DNA of 64,000 nt from Pontibacter sp. G13 (lineage in GTDB: Bacteria > Bacteroidota > Bacteroidia > J057): contig NZ_CP134696.1 in assembly GCF_031851795.1 (NCBI RefSeq), positions 868,001-932,000 of the forward strand, given 5' to 3'. The position numbers and the translations under genes are program-made. The notes below the pieces were generated by a model. That model was not told where the DNA came from, searched no databases, and saw only the letters and a program-made list of their open reading frames with translations. Positions 1 to 10,287 of this stretch are shown piece after piece (position 1 is the first letter of the stretch; every line of letters begins with the position of its first letter).

Positions 1-3000
1 CTCACTGACAATGGCCAAGACGCTATCGGTATATGCACATCCTTGTGAAGAAACAGATGTAAAGTAGAAATACTGATCTTCATCTATCGTTATTTGAGCC
101 TTGGTGTCATCCAATGGATCAACCACCAAATTTGGATCTGTATGCCAAGATCCAGAAATCCCATTATGAGTTGCCGACAGATCAAATGGAGTCATTGGAC
201 ATACAACCACCACGTCCTCCAAGCTTGCATCTACATCCGGTCCAGTAACCACAATAGTCTTCGTAGTCATTAGCACCTCCACCTTGCAATTATCCCTCAC
301 CCTCATAATCACATCGTAGGTACCCGGTTGGGAATAGCTGTGGGTGACTGTGTTTCCATACTTGATAGTCCCATCGCCGAAATACCATTCGACATCTGCA
401 CAATTCCCTTGTCCTGAATTTAGTGAATCCGACAGAGTGAAGTCTTCATTTACACATATAGAATCTGGCAACACAAAGTCTGCCGAGGCGGTTTGATGGT
501 ATTTCAGAGACGTATTAGAAGTGACAAGAATCTTGTCAATCTCATATCCTTCCGCATCGATGGTCAACACATAGTCCGTATCACCACAGAGAGAGAATCC
601 TGCTTGAGTATTGGTGATCCAAGTCCATGAAGTTGATATCGTTGACAGTGTTACAACATCATTCCCAATCGTCCCAGTTAAAGCGTCCTGACCACTCGTC
701 GCTCTTCGGCATCTCACCCATAGGCGATAATCATCACAAGGCGAAGCTTTATTCGTTCGAAAATTATATTCCATGGATTGATCAGAACTATCCGTATAAC
801 TGGTAAATTCAGAAAAATCCGTGGAACCCAATCCAACCAAAGTTTCAGTTTTGATGTTATCTGTACTTGGGGTTGCGAAATCATATACCTCCGCATCAAA
901 ACAAAAATCCTCACACCAGTGAGCTGGTGCCTTCCACTCATGCCAAGCATCCAGCTGATAAAACACTGGATTGGCAAGGTCATTCAGATCCAATTTGTAC
1001 GTAGAGCCTTGCAACCGAATGGGGAAAGTAATTTCCTGATTGGCGATTTCGATGGTAGCCATCTTGTCATTTCGCCCCAAGGTCTGGGCATTTGTCAGTT
1101 TCTGGGATGTACCGAAGACCAGATAATCTTCACTATTGTTCATCTTTCGAACATAGATCAAATTATTTTGACTCCCAGAGTTGTAGCGGAATGCCACAAC
1201 ATCTAGGGAGGTTTCCTCAGCGTTAGCCAAAGAAGTCGTTTTCATCATGCCCCAACGGCCGCCTTCCTCCATCAGTTCTCCATCATCCAAAAATTCCTCC
1301 CATCTACTGGTTACCGCTTGCGCATAGGCAGGCATGACCAGTTTCCAAGTCCGCCAATTAGCATCATATACAGGAGCATTGACAAATCCGACTGAATCTT
1401 TACTGTATCCGTTAAACATAAAATTGGTGTAGGTATCCGCGCCCAGCATCGCCAACCCCTTCAATATACCCAGATATTGACCGGGTCGAATGATATTTTT
1501 GTCCACCGCCTTATAATAGGTTCCATCTGAAAATCCGGGGCTTACAAATGGATTCATTCGCAAATCTTCAGACCTTAGCTCTTGAACTCGGCCTTTGGAT
1601 ACTCGTTCAAATCCGCTCAAGGCCCCCCCGTGGAAGTCCCAACGACGTGGTGATTGGGGATAATAATATGGGGTAGATCTCCGATGTCCTCCCTCAACCG
1701 TGTTGATATCTCTACCGTAGTGATAATCATCGACCAAACTTGCATTATTCCCTGAAATGGAATACCAGAAAAACTCGGTTGTTTTGGTACCGCCAGATGC
1801 AGCGAGTGTAAAGGTATTGGCATATTCCACGAATCGATCTGCATAGAATGCTCGCATCTCGGTCTGAATATCCGACATATATCCATAGATATCGCTAGCT
1901 GTATTACTCTGAAACCAGTAATCAAAGCCATCATTCAAGGATTGCTGAAAGAAGCGTAAATCACCATTACTATCCTTATAGGTCCGCAATCCTTTAGGAA
2001 TCACCTCCCCATTTTCTCCAATCGCATCTATACGATCGATATTCAATTGTCCGAATACGATATCCAATTTGTCTCGATAGAATTGGCCATCACACTGCAA
2101 AACATTCAATGAATCCGAGGTGCCTGAGCAAGCACTTAGCAGAAACCTCCAAGGTCCGATGGGATTCCAAACAAAATTTTTCCCTGATCTGATGTAGTCA
2201 TTCAAATCAGGCGGAATATTTGAGTTATTCACATCATCATAGTAATAGTAAGCTTCATAGGGACTCAAAGGGTATGTCTCTGTATGGGGTCCACCCGGGT
2301 TAGCGACCTCATCCCAATTACGCTTTCTGATATTGGGCGTATCAACCTCCTTCCAAAGCGTGATGAAAAATCGTTCCAGATCACTATGATTATTGGCGTT
2401 TTGAATAAAGCCTGAGAACATGGGCTTGGTTAGCACACCGCTCGAATTCAAATTGTACCCTTTCAATCCCCCCATAAACAACTTGTAGTTGTAATGTTGG
2501 GCCAACTCCAACGTAAGCTCTTGGCCATATTGGTTCTGATTATTCGTAGAATTTTGCACGATCTTCCATCCTGAACCTTGAGTAGTAGTTACATACTCCC
2601 ACTTGACCGCTGAAATATTTCCAATATCGGGCGTCCAAGGCGTAATCGTCGGCAGGGTGTGATTTTGTGCGTATCTGGCATGCTGATATCCATACAGCAG
2701 GTCCACAGTTGTAGCTTGTACAGTTGGGTAATTGACATCATCAAAGTCATAGGGATTCAAGGAATAGTCATAACTATCCATGGGTTTTGGCAATGCGATT
2801 GCAGCATTGGGAGAGTGGGTGTAATGCATGCCATTTTGAATACTTTCCACATAGTGCTGGTATATCATGGATGCAGACAGTGCTTGATCATAAATGGCAA
2901 TCTCATCTACCCCCCCTTGGTATCCTTTACTGTACATGGAGCTACTCCCAATAATCAAGTTACCCTCCCAGGCTTGTATTTTCTCCTTGTTCGGATTCAC

Positions 3001-3627
3001 CACACGCATACCATTTCCAGTCAGGCCATCCACATACAGTTGGAGTACCCCCGTTGGTGCATCATAGGTAATTGCCAAATGGTGCCAATCGCCATCCATT
3101 AGATCTCCGATGGATAGCCCTCCTATACCGTCCATCGTAATTTTCAGAATTCCTGTACTCGCAGAAGATTCGCCATCGACACCTTGATAGACAAGCGTAT
3201 TCACGATATTTTCAGATATCGTGATTCGATAGCTGTCGCCTAGGTACATCTGAAAATCGGTGTAGTCTTCAGGCTTGAACAACCATTCTACGGTTAATCC
3301 CTCCCGTCCTACATTCGAGAATTCAGAAAATAAACCCGTAGACTGAAGGCGGCTACCAGCAATCCCATCTGAAAAATCTGTCCGGTGATAACTACCTACT
3401 GCGCCAGGAAGGAGATTTTCTCCATTTCCTTGTGGCTTTACCTTCTTTTCAGTGTTGATTTCTCCGTATTTCGAAAGGTCAGTTGGATCTCCATCGATGG
3501 GGACATCGTCATCAAAGGTGATCAAGATCTTGGGTGTGTAGGTCTGTGCTTGAAGAAAAGATGCTTGAACAAGCAATCCCAAGCAGAGGAGCCACCTCAA
3601 AGGCCGCTTCGTAACGAGTGTTTTCAT
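1..3627 (-). CDS. Large secreted LamG/PKD-domain protein, 3' end beyond window
   Basis: The minus-strand frame stays open from an ATG at 3627 to the left edge (1209 residues visible, no stop), so the C-terminus is missing. Residues 1-27 form a signal peptide ending near LQAQ. Residues ~95-250 look like a LamG/concanavalin-type jelly roll (EWLFKP, DGDWHHLAITYD, GGVDEIAIYDQAL). The middle is a long region rich in Tyr, Asn and Asp that I do not recognise. Residues ~1040-1130 contain a PKD domain (WYFGDG, then HSYSQPGTYDV). LamG plus PKD in a secreted Bacteroidota protein of this size usually ends in a T9SS sorting domain, but that part is outside the window. It is probably a surface-exposed adhesin or glycan-binding protein; the actual ligand is unknown. 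Confidence 0.8.
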   Translation of the reverse strand, partial: MKTLVTKRPLRWLLCLGLLVQASFLQAQTYTPKILITFDDDVPIDGDPTDLSKYGEINTEKKVKPQGNGENLLPGAVGSYHRTDFSDGIAGSRLQSTGLFSEFSNVGREGLTVEWLFKPEDYTDFQMYLGDSYRITISENIVNTLVYQGVDGESSASTGILKITMDGIGGLSIGDLMDGDWHHLAITYDAPTGVLQLYVDGLTGNGMRVVNPNKEKIQAWEGNLIIGSSSMYSKGYQGGVDEIAIYDQALSASMIYQHYVESIQNGMHYTHSPNAAIALPKPMDSYDYSLNPYDFDDVNYPTVQATTVDLLYGYQHARYAQNHTLPTITPWTPDIGNISAVKWEYVTTTQGSGWKIVQNSTNNQNQYGQELTLELAQHYNYKLFMGGLKGYNLNSSGVLTKPMFSGFIQNANNHSDLERFFITLWKEVDTPNIRKRNWDEVANPGGPHTETYPLSPYEAYYYYDDVNNSNIPPDLNDYIRSGKNFVWNPIGPWRFLLSACSGTSDSLNVLQCDGQFYRDKLDIVFGQLNIDRIDAIGENGEVIPKGLRTYKDSNGDLRFFQQSLNDGFDYWFQSNTASDIYGYMSDIQTEMRAFYADRFVEYANTFTLAASGGTKTTEFFWYSISGNNASLVDDYHYGRDINTVEGGHRRSTPYYYPQSPRRWDFHGGALSGFERVSKGRVQELRSEDLRMNPFVSPGFSDGTYYKAVDKNIIRPGQYLGILKGLAMLGADTYTNFMFNGYSKDSVGFVNAPVYDANWRTWKLVMPAYAQAVTSRWEEFLDDGELMEEGGRWGMMKTTSLANAEETSLDVVAFRYNSGSQNNLIYVRKMNNSEDYLVFGTSQKLTNAQTLGRNDKMATIEIANQEITFPIRLQGSTYKLDLNDLANPVFYQLDAWHEWKAPAHWCEDFCFDAEVYDFATPSTDNIKTETLVGLGSTDFSEFTSYTDSSDQSMEYNFRTNKASPCDDYRLWVRCRRATSGQDALTGTIGNDVVTLSTISTSWTWITNTQAGFSLCGDTDYVLTIDAEGYEIDKILVTSNTSLKYHQTASADFVLPDSICVNEDFTLSDSLNSGQGNCADVEWYFGDGTIKYGNTVTHSYSQPGTYDVIMRVRDNCKVEVLMTTKTIVVTGPDVDASLEDVVVVCPMTPFDLSATHNGISGSWHTDPNLVVDPLDDTKAQITIDEDQYFYFTSVSSQGCAYTDSVLAIVSE

Positions 3628-3934
3628 TAATTTGAAAATAAGAAATTTGCATGTGCCTATCATCCGATAAACAACTTTGCTCAAATATATACTTTTTACG
3701 AAAAAATGATTTTAAAATTTAGAATATTAAACAATAAGTTAATATTCATTATTTCAAATTAATGTTAAATCATGTTGCCCTATTGAATATTTATACGAAC
3801 CGCAGTAATCCTCTAAGTCAGGGCCGGACTTGCTCCTCCCTTTTCGCCACGAAAGTAAGTTGGGGTTGATCGCCCAATGGCTCATCAACCCCAATCTACA
3901 GTTACTCTTGACCACCATTCATTTATTTACCCAT
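3628..3934. other. Intergenic region, AT-rich upstream half
   Basis: This is non-coding sequence between the LamG/PKD gene, which starts leftward at 3627, and the end of the sulfatase gene. The part at about 3640-3800 is very AT-rich and holds the likely promoter of the LamG/PKD gene. I see no convincing gene or terminator hairpin here. Confidence 0.5.
3682..3689 (-). promoter_or_regulatory. Putative -7 box of the LamG/PKD gene
   Basis: Read on the minus strand this is TATATTTG, a full match to the Bacteroidota -7 consensus TAnnTTTG, about 55 bases upstream of the ATG at 3627. No clear TTG -33 element is visible, so the call is tentative. Confidence 0.35.
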
Positions 3935-5347
3935 CTATTGATCCTCCACCCGATCCCAGTACCGATCCATTCGTTTCATGGCTTTTCCTTCGAATCTGCG
4001 TTCCAGCTGCCATTTGGGACGAGCCAAAGTGACTTCCCAGCGGAATAGCGCTTTGTAGAGCTGGCGAACCTTGTCTGGATGTTCTGAAGCGAGATTGTGC
4101 ATCTCGCCGGGATCATTGACCACGTGGTACAACTCAGCCGGACGATCGGGAAATCTCAGCAGTTTCCAATCTCCTGCGCGGACCGCTCCCCGATTTTCCT
4201 TTTTCCAGAATAAGGTGTCGTGAGGAATTCCTTCTTCTTGCCCATTCAGGAAGGGGATCAAATCCACCCCATCCAGATGCGTCAGGGTATCGGGGTTTCC
4301 GCCAGCGGCTGTCAAGAAAGTCGGCAACAAATCAAATGTGCTGACAGGCGGCGCAAATCGTTTTCCGCCCTCGATGGCAGCGGGCCAACGCATGATAAAT
4401 GGCACCCGAATGCCTCCTTCGAGATGGTTGGCTTTGGTACCGCTTAGGGGAGAATTGTCTGAAGCGTTGCTATCCGTGGGACCGCCATTATCATTGGTAA
4501 ATACCACGAGGGTATGCTCGGTCATGCCCAATTCATCCAGCTTGTCCAGCAATCTCCCACATGCTCGATCTAGCGCTAAGGTCATTGCTGCCAGCTTTTT
4601 GCGCTTGCCTGTCAACTCGGGAAACTGAGCCAAATCCTCCGGCAAAGCATCCATTGGACTATGGACTGAATTGAAGGAGAGAAACACGAAAAACGGCTGT
4701 TCCTGATTTCGCTCTACAAACTGGATGGTCTCATCTACCAAGACATCGGCGAGATACCCGTCCGACTCTCCAAACTTTCGGTATCCACGCTCCAACCAGT
4801 CTTCCTGACGAGAAGCAGGATGATCTGCCGTAAATGGGAAATAGCTTCTCGCTCCCCCCCGGAATCCCAAGAACTCGTCAAATCCACGAAAAGTCGGATG
4901 GAATCGATCGGCGTTTCCTTGGTGCCATTTCCCGAATAAGGCAGTACGATACCCCTGTGCCTTCAGATAATCGGCCATGGTCACCTGATCCAAAGGCAGG
5001 CCCATGTCATCGTCCGTTTGAAGATAATGATCCATGATCCCTGGGACATTGTTTTCCTCGAATCCGAATCGCTGCTGATATCTACCCGTCAAGATTCCCG
5101 CGCGAGAAGGGCCGCAGACCGCAGCAGTAACATACGCTTGCTCGAAAACCACACCCGATTGGGCCAATCGATCGAGGCGGGGCGTGATCATCATCTCACT
5201 CCCCTGAAATCCAAAATCCGCATACCCAGCATCATCAGACAGAATGAAGATGATATTGGGGGAAGACTGAGCCAGCAGACAGACGATGTCCCCCTGCCAG
5301 CCCAACAGTATGATCAGGGCCAAAAACCCCTTCAAGTAGTTCCACAT
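3935..5347 (-). CDS. Secreted formylglycine-dependent sulfatase (S1 family)
   Basis: This is a 470-residue alkaline-phosphatase-fold sulfatase. A signal peptide (residues 1-27, ending LLAQ) is followed by the metal-binding ILSDDAGYADFG block (Asp38/Asp39). The signature CGPSRAGILTG follows, in which Cys78 would be converted to formylglycine by an FGE-type enzyme. A second metal site, FTNDNGG, lies in the middle. Family members remove sulfate esters from polysaccharides, typically in the periplasm or outside the cell. The gene starts 19 bases after the agarase stop, so the two are probably co-transcribed, which suggests a sulfated galactan as substrate. The exact ester position cleaved cannot be read from the sequence. 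Full length, no missing catalytic residue seen. Confidence 0.9.
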   Translation of the reverse strand: MWNYLKGFLALIILLGWQGDIVCLLAQSSPNIIFILSDDAGYADFGFQGSEMMITPRLDRLAQSGVVFEQAYVTAAVCGPSRAGILTGRYQQRFGFEENNVPGIMDHYLQTDDDMGLPLDQVTMADYLKAQGYRTALFGKWHQGNADRFHPTFRGFDEFLGFRGGARSYFPFTADHPASRQEDWLERGYRKFGESDGYLADVLVDETIQFVERNQEQPFFVFLSFNSVHSPMDALPEDLAQFPELTGKRKKLAAMTLALDRACGRLLDKLDELGMTEHTLVVFTNDNGGPTDSNASDNSPLSGTKANHLEGGIRVPFIMRWPAAIEGGKRFAPPVSTFDLLPTFLTAAGGNPDTLTHLDGVDLIPFLNGQEEGIPHDTLFWKKENRGAVRAGDWKLLRFPDRPAELYHVVNDPGEMHNLASEHPDKVRQLYKALFRWEVTLARPKWQLERRFEGKAMKRMDRYWDRVEDQ

Positions 5348-5365
5348 GTGTTGAATAATTCGAGC

Positions 5366-7717
5366 TTATTTTGATTCCCCATATCGCCGAGGATAAAGTT
5401 CTTGATTCAGTTCCTTTGCTGCTTCCACCATAGATGCGTAAGGGACATCGGTGATCCGGACAAAGCCGACATTGTAATTCTCCCCGTCATGGGCACGGCC
5501 TGATGTGGGGGAATCCAGATATTGGAACCAGTGGGCACCTACGAAATAGGGATTATCCACCACCGAACGGATGTAGGCCTTGTACATTCTGGCGCGGTCC
5601 TCGTGGTCTGTTGCGATGATCAGGCCCGGATGGAACAAGCCAGACTCCAAGGTCCCGATATGGAATTCTCCAATGATGCTCGGACGGTCGATATCTTCCA
5701 GAAATTCCCAGTATCCCTCTGTCAATGCCTCATGATAAAAATTGTAGCTAAAGACATCCACGTACTTTTTGGCGGCCGTACGGATCTCGGGAGTCATGCC
5801 CCAAGTCGTAAATCGGCAACCCATGTACAGGTGATTGGGCAAATACTCCTCCATCGCGGCATGGACCACTTCGAAATATCGGGAGGCATAGGCCTCTGTC
5901 AACTGGGAGAGATCGTCCTTCATTGCTTGGGAAAACTCCTTGCGGTTGACATATTCACCTGCAATCTCAAGGGCTTTCCAATTGGAGAAATCAGTTTGCC
6001 AGGCTTGGTTGAGCGTCTGAATATCGCCGTGCTTGGCTTTCAGAATTTTCACGAACTTGGCCTTGATGAAGCTCTCCGAAGCTTCCTTCTCCAAAGCATG
6101 AAGAGCGATGCCAAAGTGGCGTTTGGGCGGACCGGGAGCGCCCCAACTTTTCTCATTATCAATAAAAACACCCACACACCAAGGATTATCCTTGACTTCA
6201 TCAGCGACCACAGAAACCGTCAATTCCGCTCTGCGCTCAAACTCTGGATCAAACACATCCGGCATCGGTCCCCAATAATCCATCCCTGATTTTACGGTCT
6301 GGAAATCTCCGATGATCCAGCCATTGGCGAAGTAGGGCATACGATTTTGATCGTAGAACTCCGCGGCTGCCCAGTTTCCAAAGGAGGTAAATCCCCAATT
6401 CAGAAAACGATCCTGTGTGATATCTAGCCATTTTTCCAAGTGCGCACCGGGCGTCGGTTCGCCATAGCGGCGCTCAAGATTGGCCTGATAGTGACTGAAG
6501 GTTTCCCCGTGGTCGAAAGGACCGATATGCTGTTCTCGACGATAACTGTAGTTGTTGGCAAGTGGATCATCGTAGCTCGGCAGCTCGGTGAACATCTTTC
6601 TGCGGTCGGGATAGGCTACGTAGGCTGTGCGGGTCACTTCCGGCCCCAGCGCCACCATTCCCCGAGAGTCTTCGGGGGTGACATCCTCTGGATCTCGATA
6701 GCGTACAGATTCATTCCGAAAATCTACGCCGGTAAAACTGGTCGTATTGGCCATGCGCACATTGGCGAGGCCATGCGAGAAGAACAGGTATCCTTCCGGA
6801 TCGACCAGTGCCCATTTCCCATTGACTTTTTCAGCCCGAAAATAGCCGGTAGCCTCCAGTTTGGGACCATCTGACCATCCGCCGAACTGGCTTCTTCCTG
6901 CCATCGTTCCTTCCGCTGCCAGTTGGGCCAATTCTTCCTCAGCTAATTGTCTGAGTTGTTCATCCGAGGTGATCTTGCCTTCGAATTCGTTTTTCGCTGC
7001 CTGACCATATTTGTCCACGATTCCCACGAGGTAATCTTCGTCAATCTTGGGACTTTCCACCACTCGGATGTTGTCCAGTACGAGCGTACGATCCTCGATG
7101 GTGTAGGACATATAAATCTGGATCGACTTGATCAGCGAAAAATCCACCTGCTGTTTGAGACCGTGAATTTTCATTTGCTTGGCCTGCATGTCCCAAGGTT
7201 TGGGATCATCTCGCAAGCCCGTTTCATGGCTGGCATACGGTCCTTCCAATTCGAACACATAGGTCTCTGTCGCTCCAGCTGGAATGACCTGAGAACGCCG
7301 AACGGTACCGCCGTGGGCGCTTTCGACAATCGTGTAGATCTGTGCAGATTTTTCATTCGACAAATTGGTAGCGTCGAATACCAAGCTAAAATGCTCGAAC
7401 TGGGAGGCATCGATGGGATCCTCCGGCCGAATGGTGATCCCGGCATGGGTGACATCCCCTTTCAAATCCATTCGAAGCGCCCGTTGCCCTTGAGTGACTC
7501 CAGCATCTGCAATCGGCAATATGATCGCATCCTGAGCCGATAGCATCCCGGTCGAATCTTCGGCCTCAAAATCCATCACCATGATTTCGTTTCGCCCAGT
7601 CCAAAAAGGATCACTGCCCCCTGATTGATCCGTCTGAAGGCCGCCTGAGGAGGTGGTACACCCCCAAATTCCCATTCCTAATAATCCGAGTAGAAGTCCC
7701 GCCCTTTCTTTGTTCAT
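5366..7717 (-). CDS. GH50-type beta-agarase, lipoprotein
   Basis: This looks like a GH50 agarase: an N-terminal carbohydrate-binding-like beta domain (first ~240 residues), a linker with GGWSDGPKLEATGYF, then a catalytic (beta/alpha)8 barrel starting near WALVDPEGYLFFSHG. The likely acid/base Glu is in DNEKSWG (about residue 520), and the nucleophile Glu in GEFHIG (about residue 683), followed by SGLFHPGL. GH50 enzymes cleave beta-1,4 bonds of agarose, often releasing neoagarobiose. I placed the start at the Met at 7717 because it gives a lipoprotein signal (hydrophobic run, then Cys in GIWGC). An in-frame Met at 7723 and a longer start at 7786 also exist. It is followed by the sulfatase gene and preceded by a terminator and the GH3 gene. 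Confidence 0.82.
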   Translation of the reverse strand: MNKERAGLLLGLLGMGIWGCTTSSGGLQTDQSGGSDPFWTGRNEIMVMDFEAEDSTGMLSAQDAIILPIADAGVTQGQRALRMDLKGDVTHAGITIRPEDPIDASQFEHFSLVFDATNLSNEKSAQIYTIVESAHGGTVRRSQVIPAGATETYVFELEGPYASHETGLRDDPKPWDMQAKQMKIHGLKQQVDFSLIKSIQIYMSYTIEDRTLVLDNIRVVESPKIDEDYLVGIVDKYGQAAKNEFEGKITSDEQLRQLAEEELAQLAAEGTMAGRSQFGGWSDGPKLEATGYFRAEKVNGKWALVDPEGYLFFSHGLANVRMANTTSFTGVDFRNESVRYRDPEDVTPEDSRGMVALGPEVTRTAYVAYPDRRKMFTELPSYDDPLANNYSYRREQHIGPFDHGETFSHYQANLERRYGEPTPGAHLEKWLDITQDRFLNWGFTSFGNWAAAEFYDQNRMPYFANGWIIGDFQTVKSGMDYWGPMPDVFDPEFERRAELTVSVVADEVKDNPWCVGVFIDNEKSWGAPGPPKRHFGIALHALEKEASESFIKAKFVKILKAKHGDIQTLNQAWQTDFSNWKALEIAGEYVNRKEFSQAMKDDLSQLTEAYASRYFEVVHAAMEEYLPNHLYMGCRFTTWGMTPEIRTAAKKYVDVFSYNFYHEALTEGYWEFLEDIDRPSIIGEFHIGTLESGLFHPGLIIATDHEDRARMYKAYIRSVVDNPYFVGAHWFQYLDSPTSGRAHDGENYNVGFVRITDVPYASMVEAAKELNQELYPRRYGESK

Positions 7718-7910
7718 ATCCATGTCATTGCACGAAGCCCTAATCTGCGACTCCGCATGTGAATTGCTGACATTGAAAATGCCCATTCTATCTCCAATGG
7801 CGGGGTACAGACGTCTCAGAATGTAGGATGATGAGTTTTTGTCGAGTCAGGCTGTCTAGAGGCCGAGGCAACCCGGTCATGGAGGGAGGATATTTGACAG
7901 ACATACACCC

Positions 7911-7940
7911 AAAAAGGAGACCTCCGTAGAAGCCTCCTTT
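7911..7940 (-). terminator. Rho-independent terminator after the GH3 gene
   Basis: Read on the minus strand, AAGGAG and CTCCTT flank a 14-base loop and are followed by a T run. It lies just downstream of the GH3 stop codon and upstream of the agarase gene, so the GH3 gene and the agarase-sulfatase pair are probably separate transcripts. Confidence 0.6.
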
Positions 7941-7969
7941 CGGATATATTACCAGTTTTCCAATTCTTG

Positions 7970-10231
7970 CTATTCTACCGTGAACACCGCTTTCAGCAAA
8001 TCAGCAGGTGCAGAGGAACTGCCCACATACACCTCATAATCCATCTGCTCTACCTCCCAACTTTTTGTGTCGGGATTGTACCATGCTAGATCCTTCACTG
8101 GAACTTCAAGGGTGACTGTTTGAGTGCCTTGACCCTGAAGCCCCACCTTCTCGAAATCGCGGAGAAGCTTGACGGGTCGATCTACACTCGATTGATGGAA
8201 ACCCACATAGAGTTGCACAACCTCTTTGCCGGAAATGGCAGAGGTATTGGACAGCTCCACCGTGACCCGCAAGGTGTCCGTTTCGGTCAATTCGGTTTGG
8301 CCCACTTGGAGATTGTCATATCGGAAGGAAGCATAGCTCAGGCCAAATCCAAACGGGTATGCGGGTTCGATTTCTTCTTTGTCAAATAACGTATAGCCGT
8401 GATAATAGCCATATTTTTCAGACAGGGTGTAGGGATGGAATTCGGGATAGTCAGCCTGATCGCTCGCTATGGAAAATGGCAATTTCCCGCTGGGGCTGGT
8501 CTCCCCATAGAGGATATTGGCGAGCGCATGCCCCCCTTCCATTCCAGCGTACCAAGAAAATAAAATGGCTGGCACCTGATCTTCCCATGGGGACATGTCG
8601 ATAGCGCTTCCTCCAATGTACACAACCGCTAGCTGCTCATGTGTACCGGCAAGCGCCTGAATCAATGCTTCATCTGTTTGCCGGAGTCTCAAGTCCTCGC
8701 GGTCTCCCCCCATATTGGGATCACCCACCAATTGACCGGCCTCGGCATTGGCGATCATTTGTTCTCGCTGGAAGATCAAATATTCGCCCTCATCTTCCCG
8801 CGTAAATCCAACCACCACTATCACTTCATCAGCCTCCTCGGCCAATTCCTGAGCGATTGCGACATCGGTACCGTCATACAGCAGTACCTCGTGGCCATCT
8901 TCGCCGTGGTATGCCTGAATGCCCGCATGTGGCGTAACCACATAGAGCGATTTGGAATCACTGCTTCCCTGGTCTCCCGTGTTGGGGAGATTCGCCAAGC
9001 GGCCGATCACCGCGGTCTTTTTGCCCGGAGTCTTGGTAAATGGCAGCACGCCTTCATTTTTCAGCAGAACCATGCCTTCCTCAGCGGCCTCTCGTGCCAA
9101 TTCGATACTAGAAGGTTGGGCAATCAGAGATTGGGGGTATTGGTTCTGGTCGTCAATTGTAGCGTATTTCAATCTGGTGGCCAAGGAGCGAATGACCAAT
9201 CGATCGATATCCGCCTCGGTGATTTCTCCATCTGCGATTCCTTGCTGGAGTACTTCGAGGGTATAGAATTGACCAAAAGGCATTTCCACATCCAATCCCG
9301 CCTTGACTCCTCCTACTCCATCGTAAAGCCCAAAGAGCCAATCCGTGGAAACGAATCCTTCAAAGCCCCAGTCGTCGCGCAAGATCTCCGTCAACAAGTG
9401 GCGATTACTGCCACAGAATTCTCCATTGACAGAGTTATAGGCAGACATGATCGATGCGGGTTTTCCCTGTTGGAGGGTCTTCTTAAAATGCGGCAGATAT
9501 ACTTCACGCAGCGCCCGCTCGTCCACTTCCACATCCACTACCCATCTAGAATTCTCGATGCTGTTGAGGGCAAAATGCTTGGGACAGGCCATGACATGGT
9601 TTGATTCGATCCCCTTGACAGCCGCCAATCCAAATTCTCCCAGCAGCCACGGATCTTCTCCGTAGGTCTCCTGGGCACGTCCCCAACCCGGATGTCGAAG
9701 CAGATTAATGCATGGTGTCGCCCCATAGTTGGTCTGATTCGCCCGCATCTCGGCTGAGATCACTTCATTGATGCGGTATTCCAGATCTGGATTCCAGCTC
9801 GCCCCGCGGGACATCGCCACCGGGAAAGTCGTTACGCCCTTCACCCCATCTGCCAGTACCCGAGCACCACGGGGACCATCCGACAATACCCAAGGCGGAA
9901 TGCCGAGACGTTCATTCTCCCCGACAAATACATGCGGAAAGCGGCCTTTTAGGAAGAAATTGGACACCAGCTTGAGCATTCCCGTCGAGCGGGGCGCTCC
10001 GGACATCTGATTGAGCTTTTCCTCCAAAGTCATTTGGGCAACCAGCGATTCTGCCAACTTCTGGTAATCCGGCTGGCCATCGGTCATCGGGACCTCCAGA
10101 TCAGAGGTCTGAAGCGGCATCATCTCGTAATTGGCACTTCGATAAAGCACAATCCCCGCGACAATCAGCACCACGAGAATCAAAGCACCCAATATTTTCA
10201 AAGCGGTGAGTAGTAGTTTTCTTGCAGTCAT
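7970..10231 (-). CDS. Glycoside hydrolase family 3 (beta-glucosidase-like)
   Basis: This is a 753-residue GH3 enzyme with one N-terminal transmembrane or signal-anchor segment (residues 8-29), an N-terminal TIM barrel, the (alpha/beta)6 domain, and a C-terminal fibronectin-III-like domain (TLRVTVELSNTSAISGKEVVQLY). The catalytic Asp is in FVSTDW (about residue 296). The block GLDVEMPFG and the KHFALNS segment are typical of GH3. Family members release terminal beta-linked glucose, galactose or xylose; the substrate cannot be told from motifs. It is divergent from a Nudix-type regulator, with palindromic operators between them, so repression or induction by a sugar signal is likely. Its position beside an agarase suggests oligosaccharide processing at the membrane. 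Confidence 0.9.
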   Translation of the reverse strand: MTARKLLLTALKILGALILVVLIVAGIVLYRSANYEMMPLQTSDLEVPMTDGQPDYQKLAESLVAQMTLEEKLNQMSGAPRSTGMLKLVSNFFLKGRFPHVFVGENERLGIPPWVLSDGPRGARVLADGVKGVTTFPVAMSRGASWNPDLEYRINEVISAEMRANQTNYGATPCINLLRHPGWGRAQETYGEDPWLLGEFGLAAVKGIESNHVMACPKHFALNSIENSRWVVDVEVDERALREVYLPHFKKTLQQGKPASIMSAYNSVNGEFCGSNRHLLTEILRDDWGFEGFVSTDWLFGLYDGVGGVKAGLDVEMPFGQFYTLEVLQQGIADGEITEADIDRLVIRSLATRLKYATIDDQNQYPQSLIAQPSSIELAREAAEEGMVLLKNEGVLPFTKTPGKKTAVIGRLANLPNTGDQGSSDSKSLYVVTPHAGIQAYHGEDGHEVLLYDGTDVAIAQELAEEADEVIVVVGFTREDEGEYLIFQREQMIANAEAGQLVGDPNMGGDREDLRLRQTDEALIQALAGTHEQLAVVYIGGSAIDMSPWEDQVPAILFSWYAGMEGGHALANILYGETSPSGKLPFSIASDQADYPEFHPYTLSEKYGYYHGYTLFDKEEIEPAYPFGFGLSYASFRYDNLQVGQTELTETDTLRVTVELSNTSAISGKEVVQLYVGFHQSSVDRPVKLLRDFEKVGLQGQGTQTVTLEVPVKDLAWYNPDTKSWEVEQMDYEVYVGSSSAPADLLKAVFTVE

Positions 10232-10238
10232 AAATCCC

Positions 10239-10246
10239 TATCTTTG
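10239..10246 (+). promoter_or_regulatory. Putative -7 box of the Nudix-regulator gene
   Basis: TATCTTTG matches TAnnTTTG exactly and sits four bases before the first palindromic operator, so a bound regulator would cover the transcription start. The -33 element is weak (a TTTT run at 10217-10220). Confidence 0.5.
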
Positions 10247-10249
10247 CTA

Positions 10250-10266
10250 TGTGGCATACCGCCACA
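10250..10266. promoter_or_regulatory. Palindromic operator 1 (TGTGGC-N5-GCCACA)
   Basis: The sequence TGTGGCATACCGCCACA is an inverted repeat with six-base arms. A second copy lies 38 bases away centre to centre, and both sit in the divergent promoter region between the GH3 gene and the Nudix-type regulator. Such regulators usually bind paired palindromes next to their own gene. Confidence 0.7.
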
Positions 10267-10287
10267 ATGAAAGCAATATATAAACTT

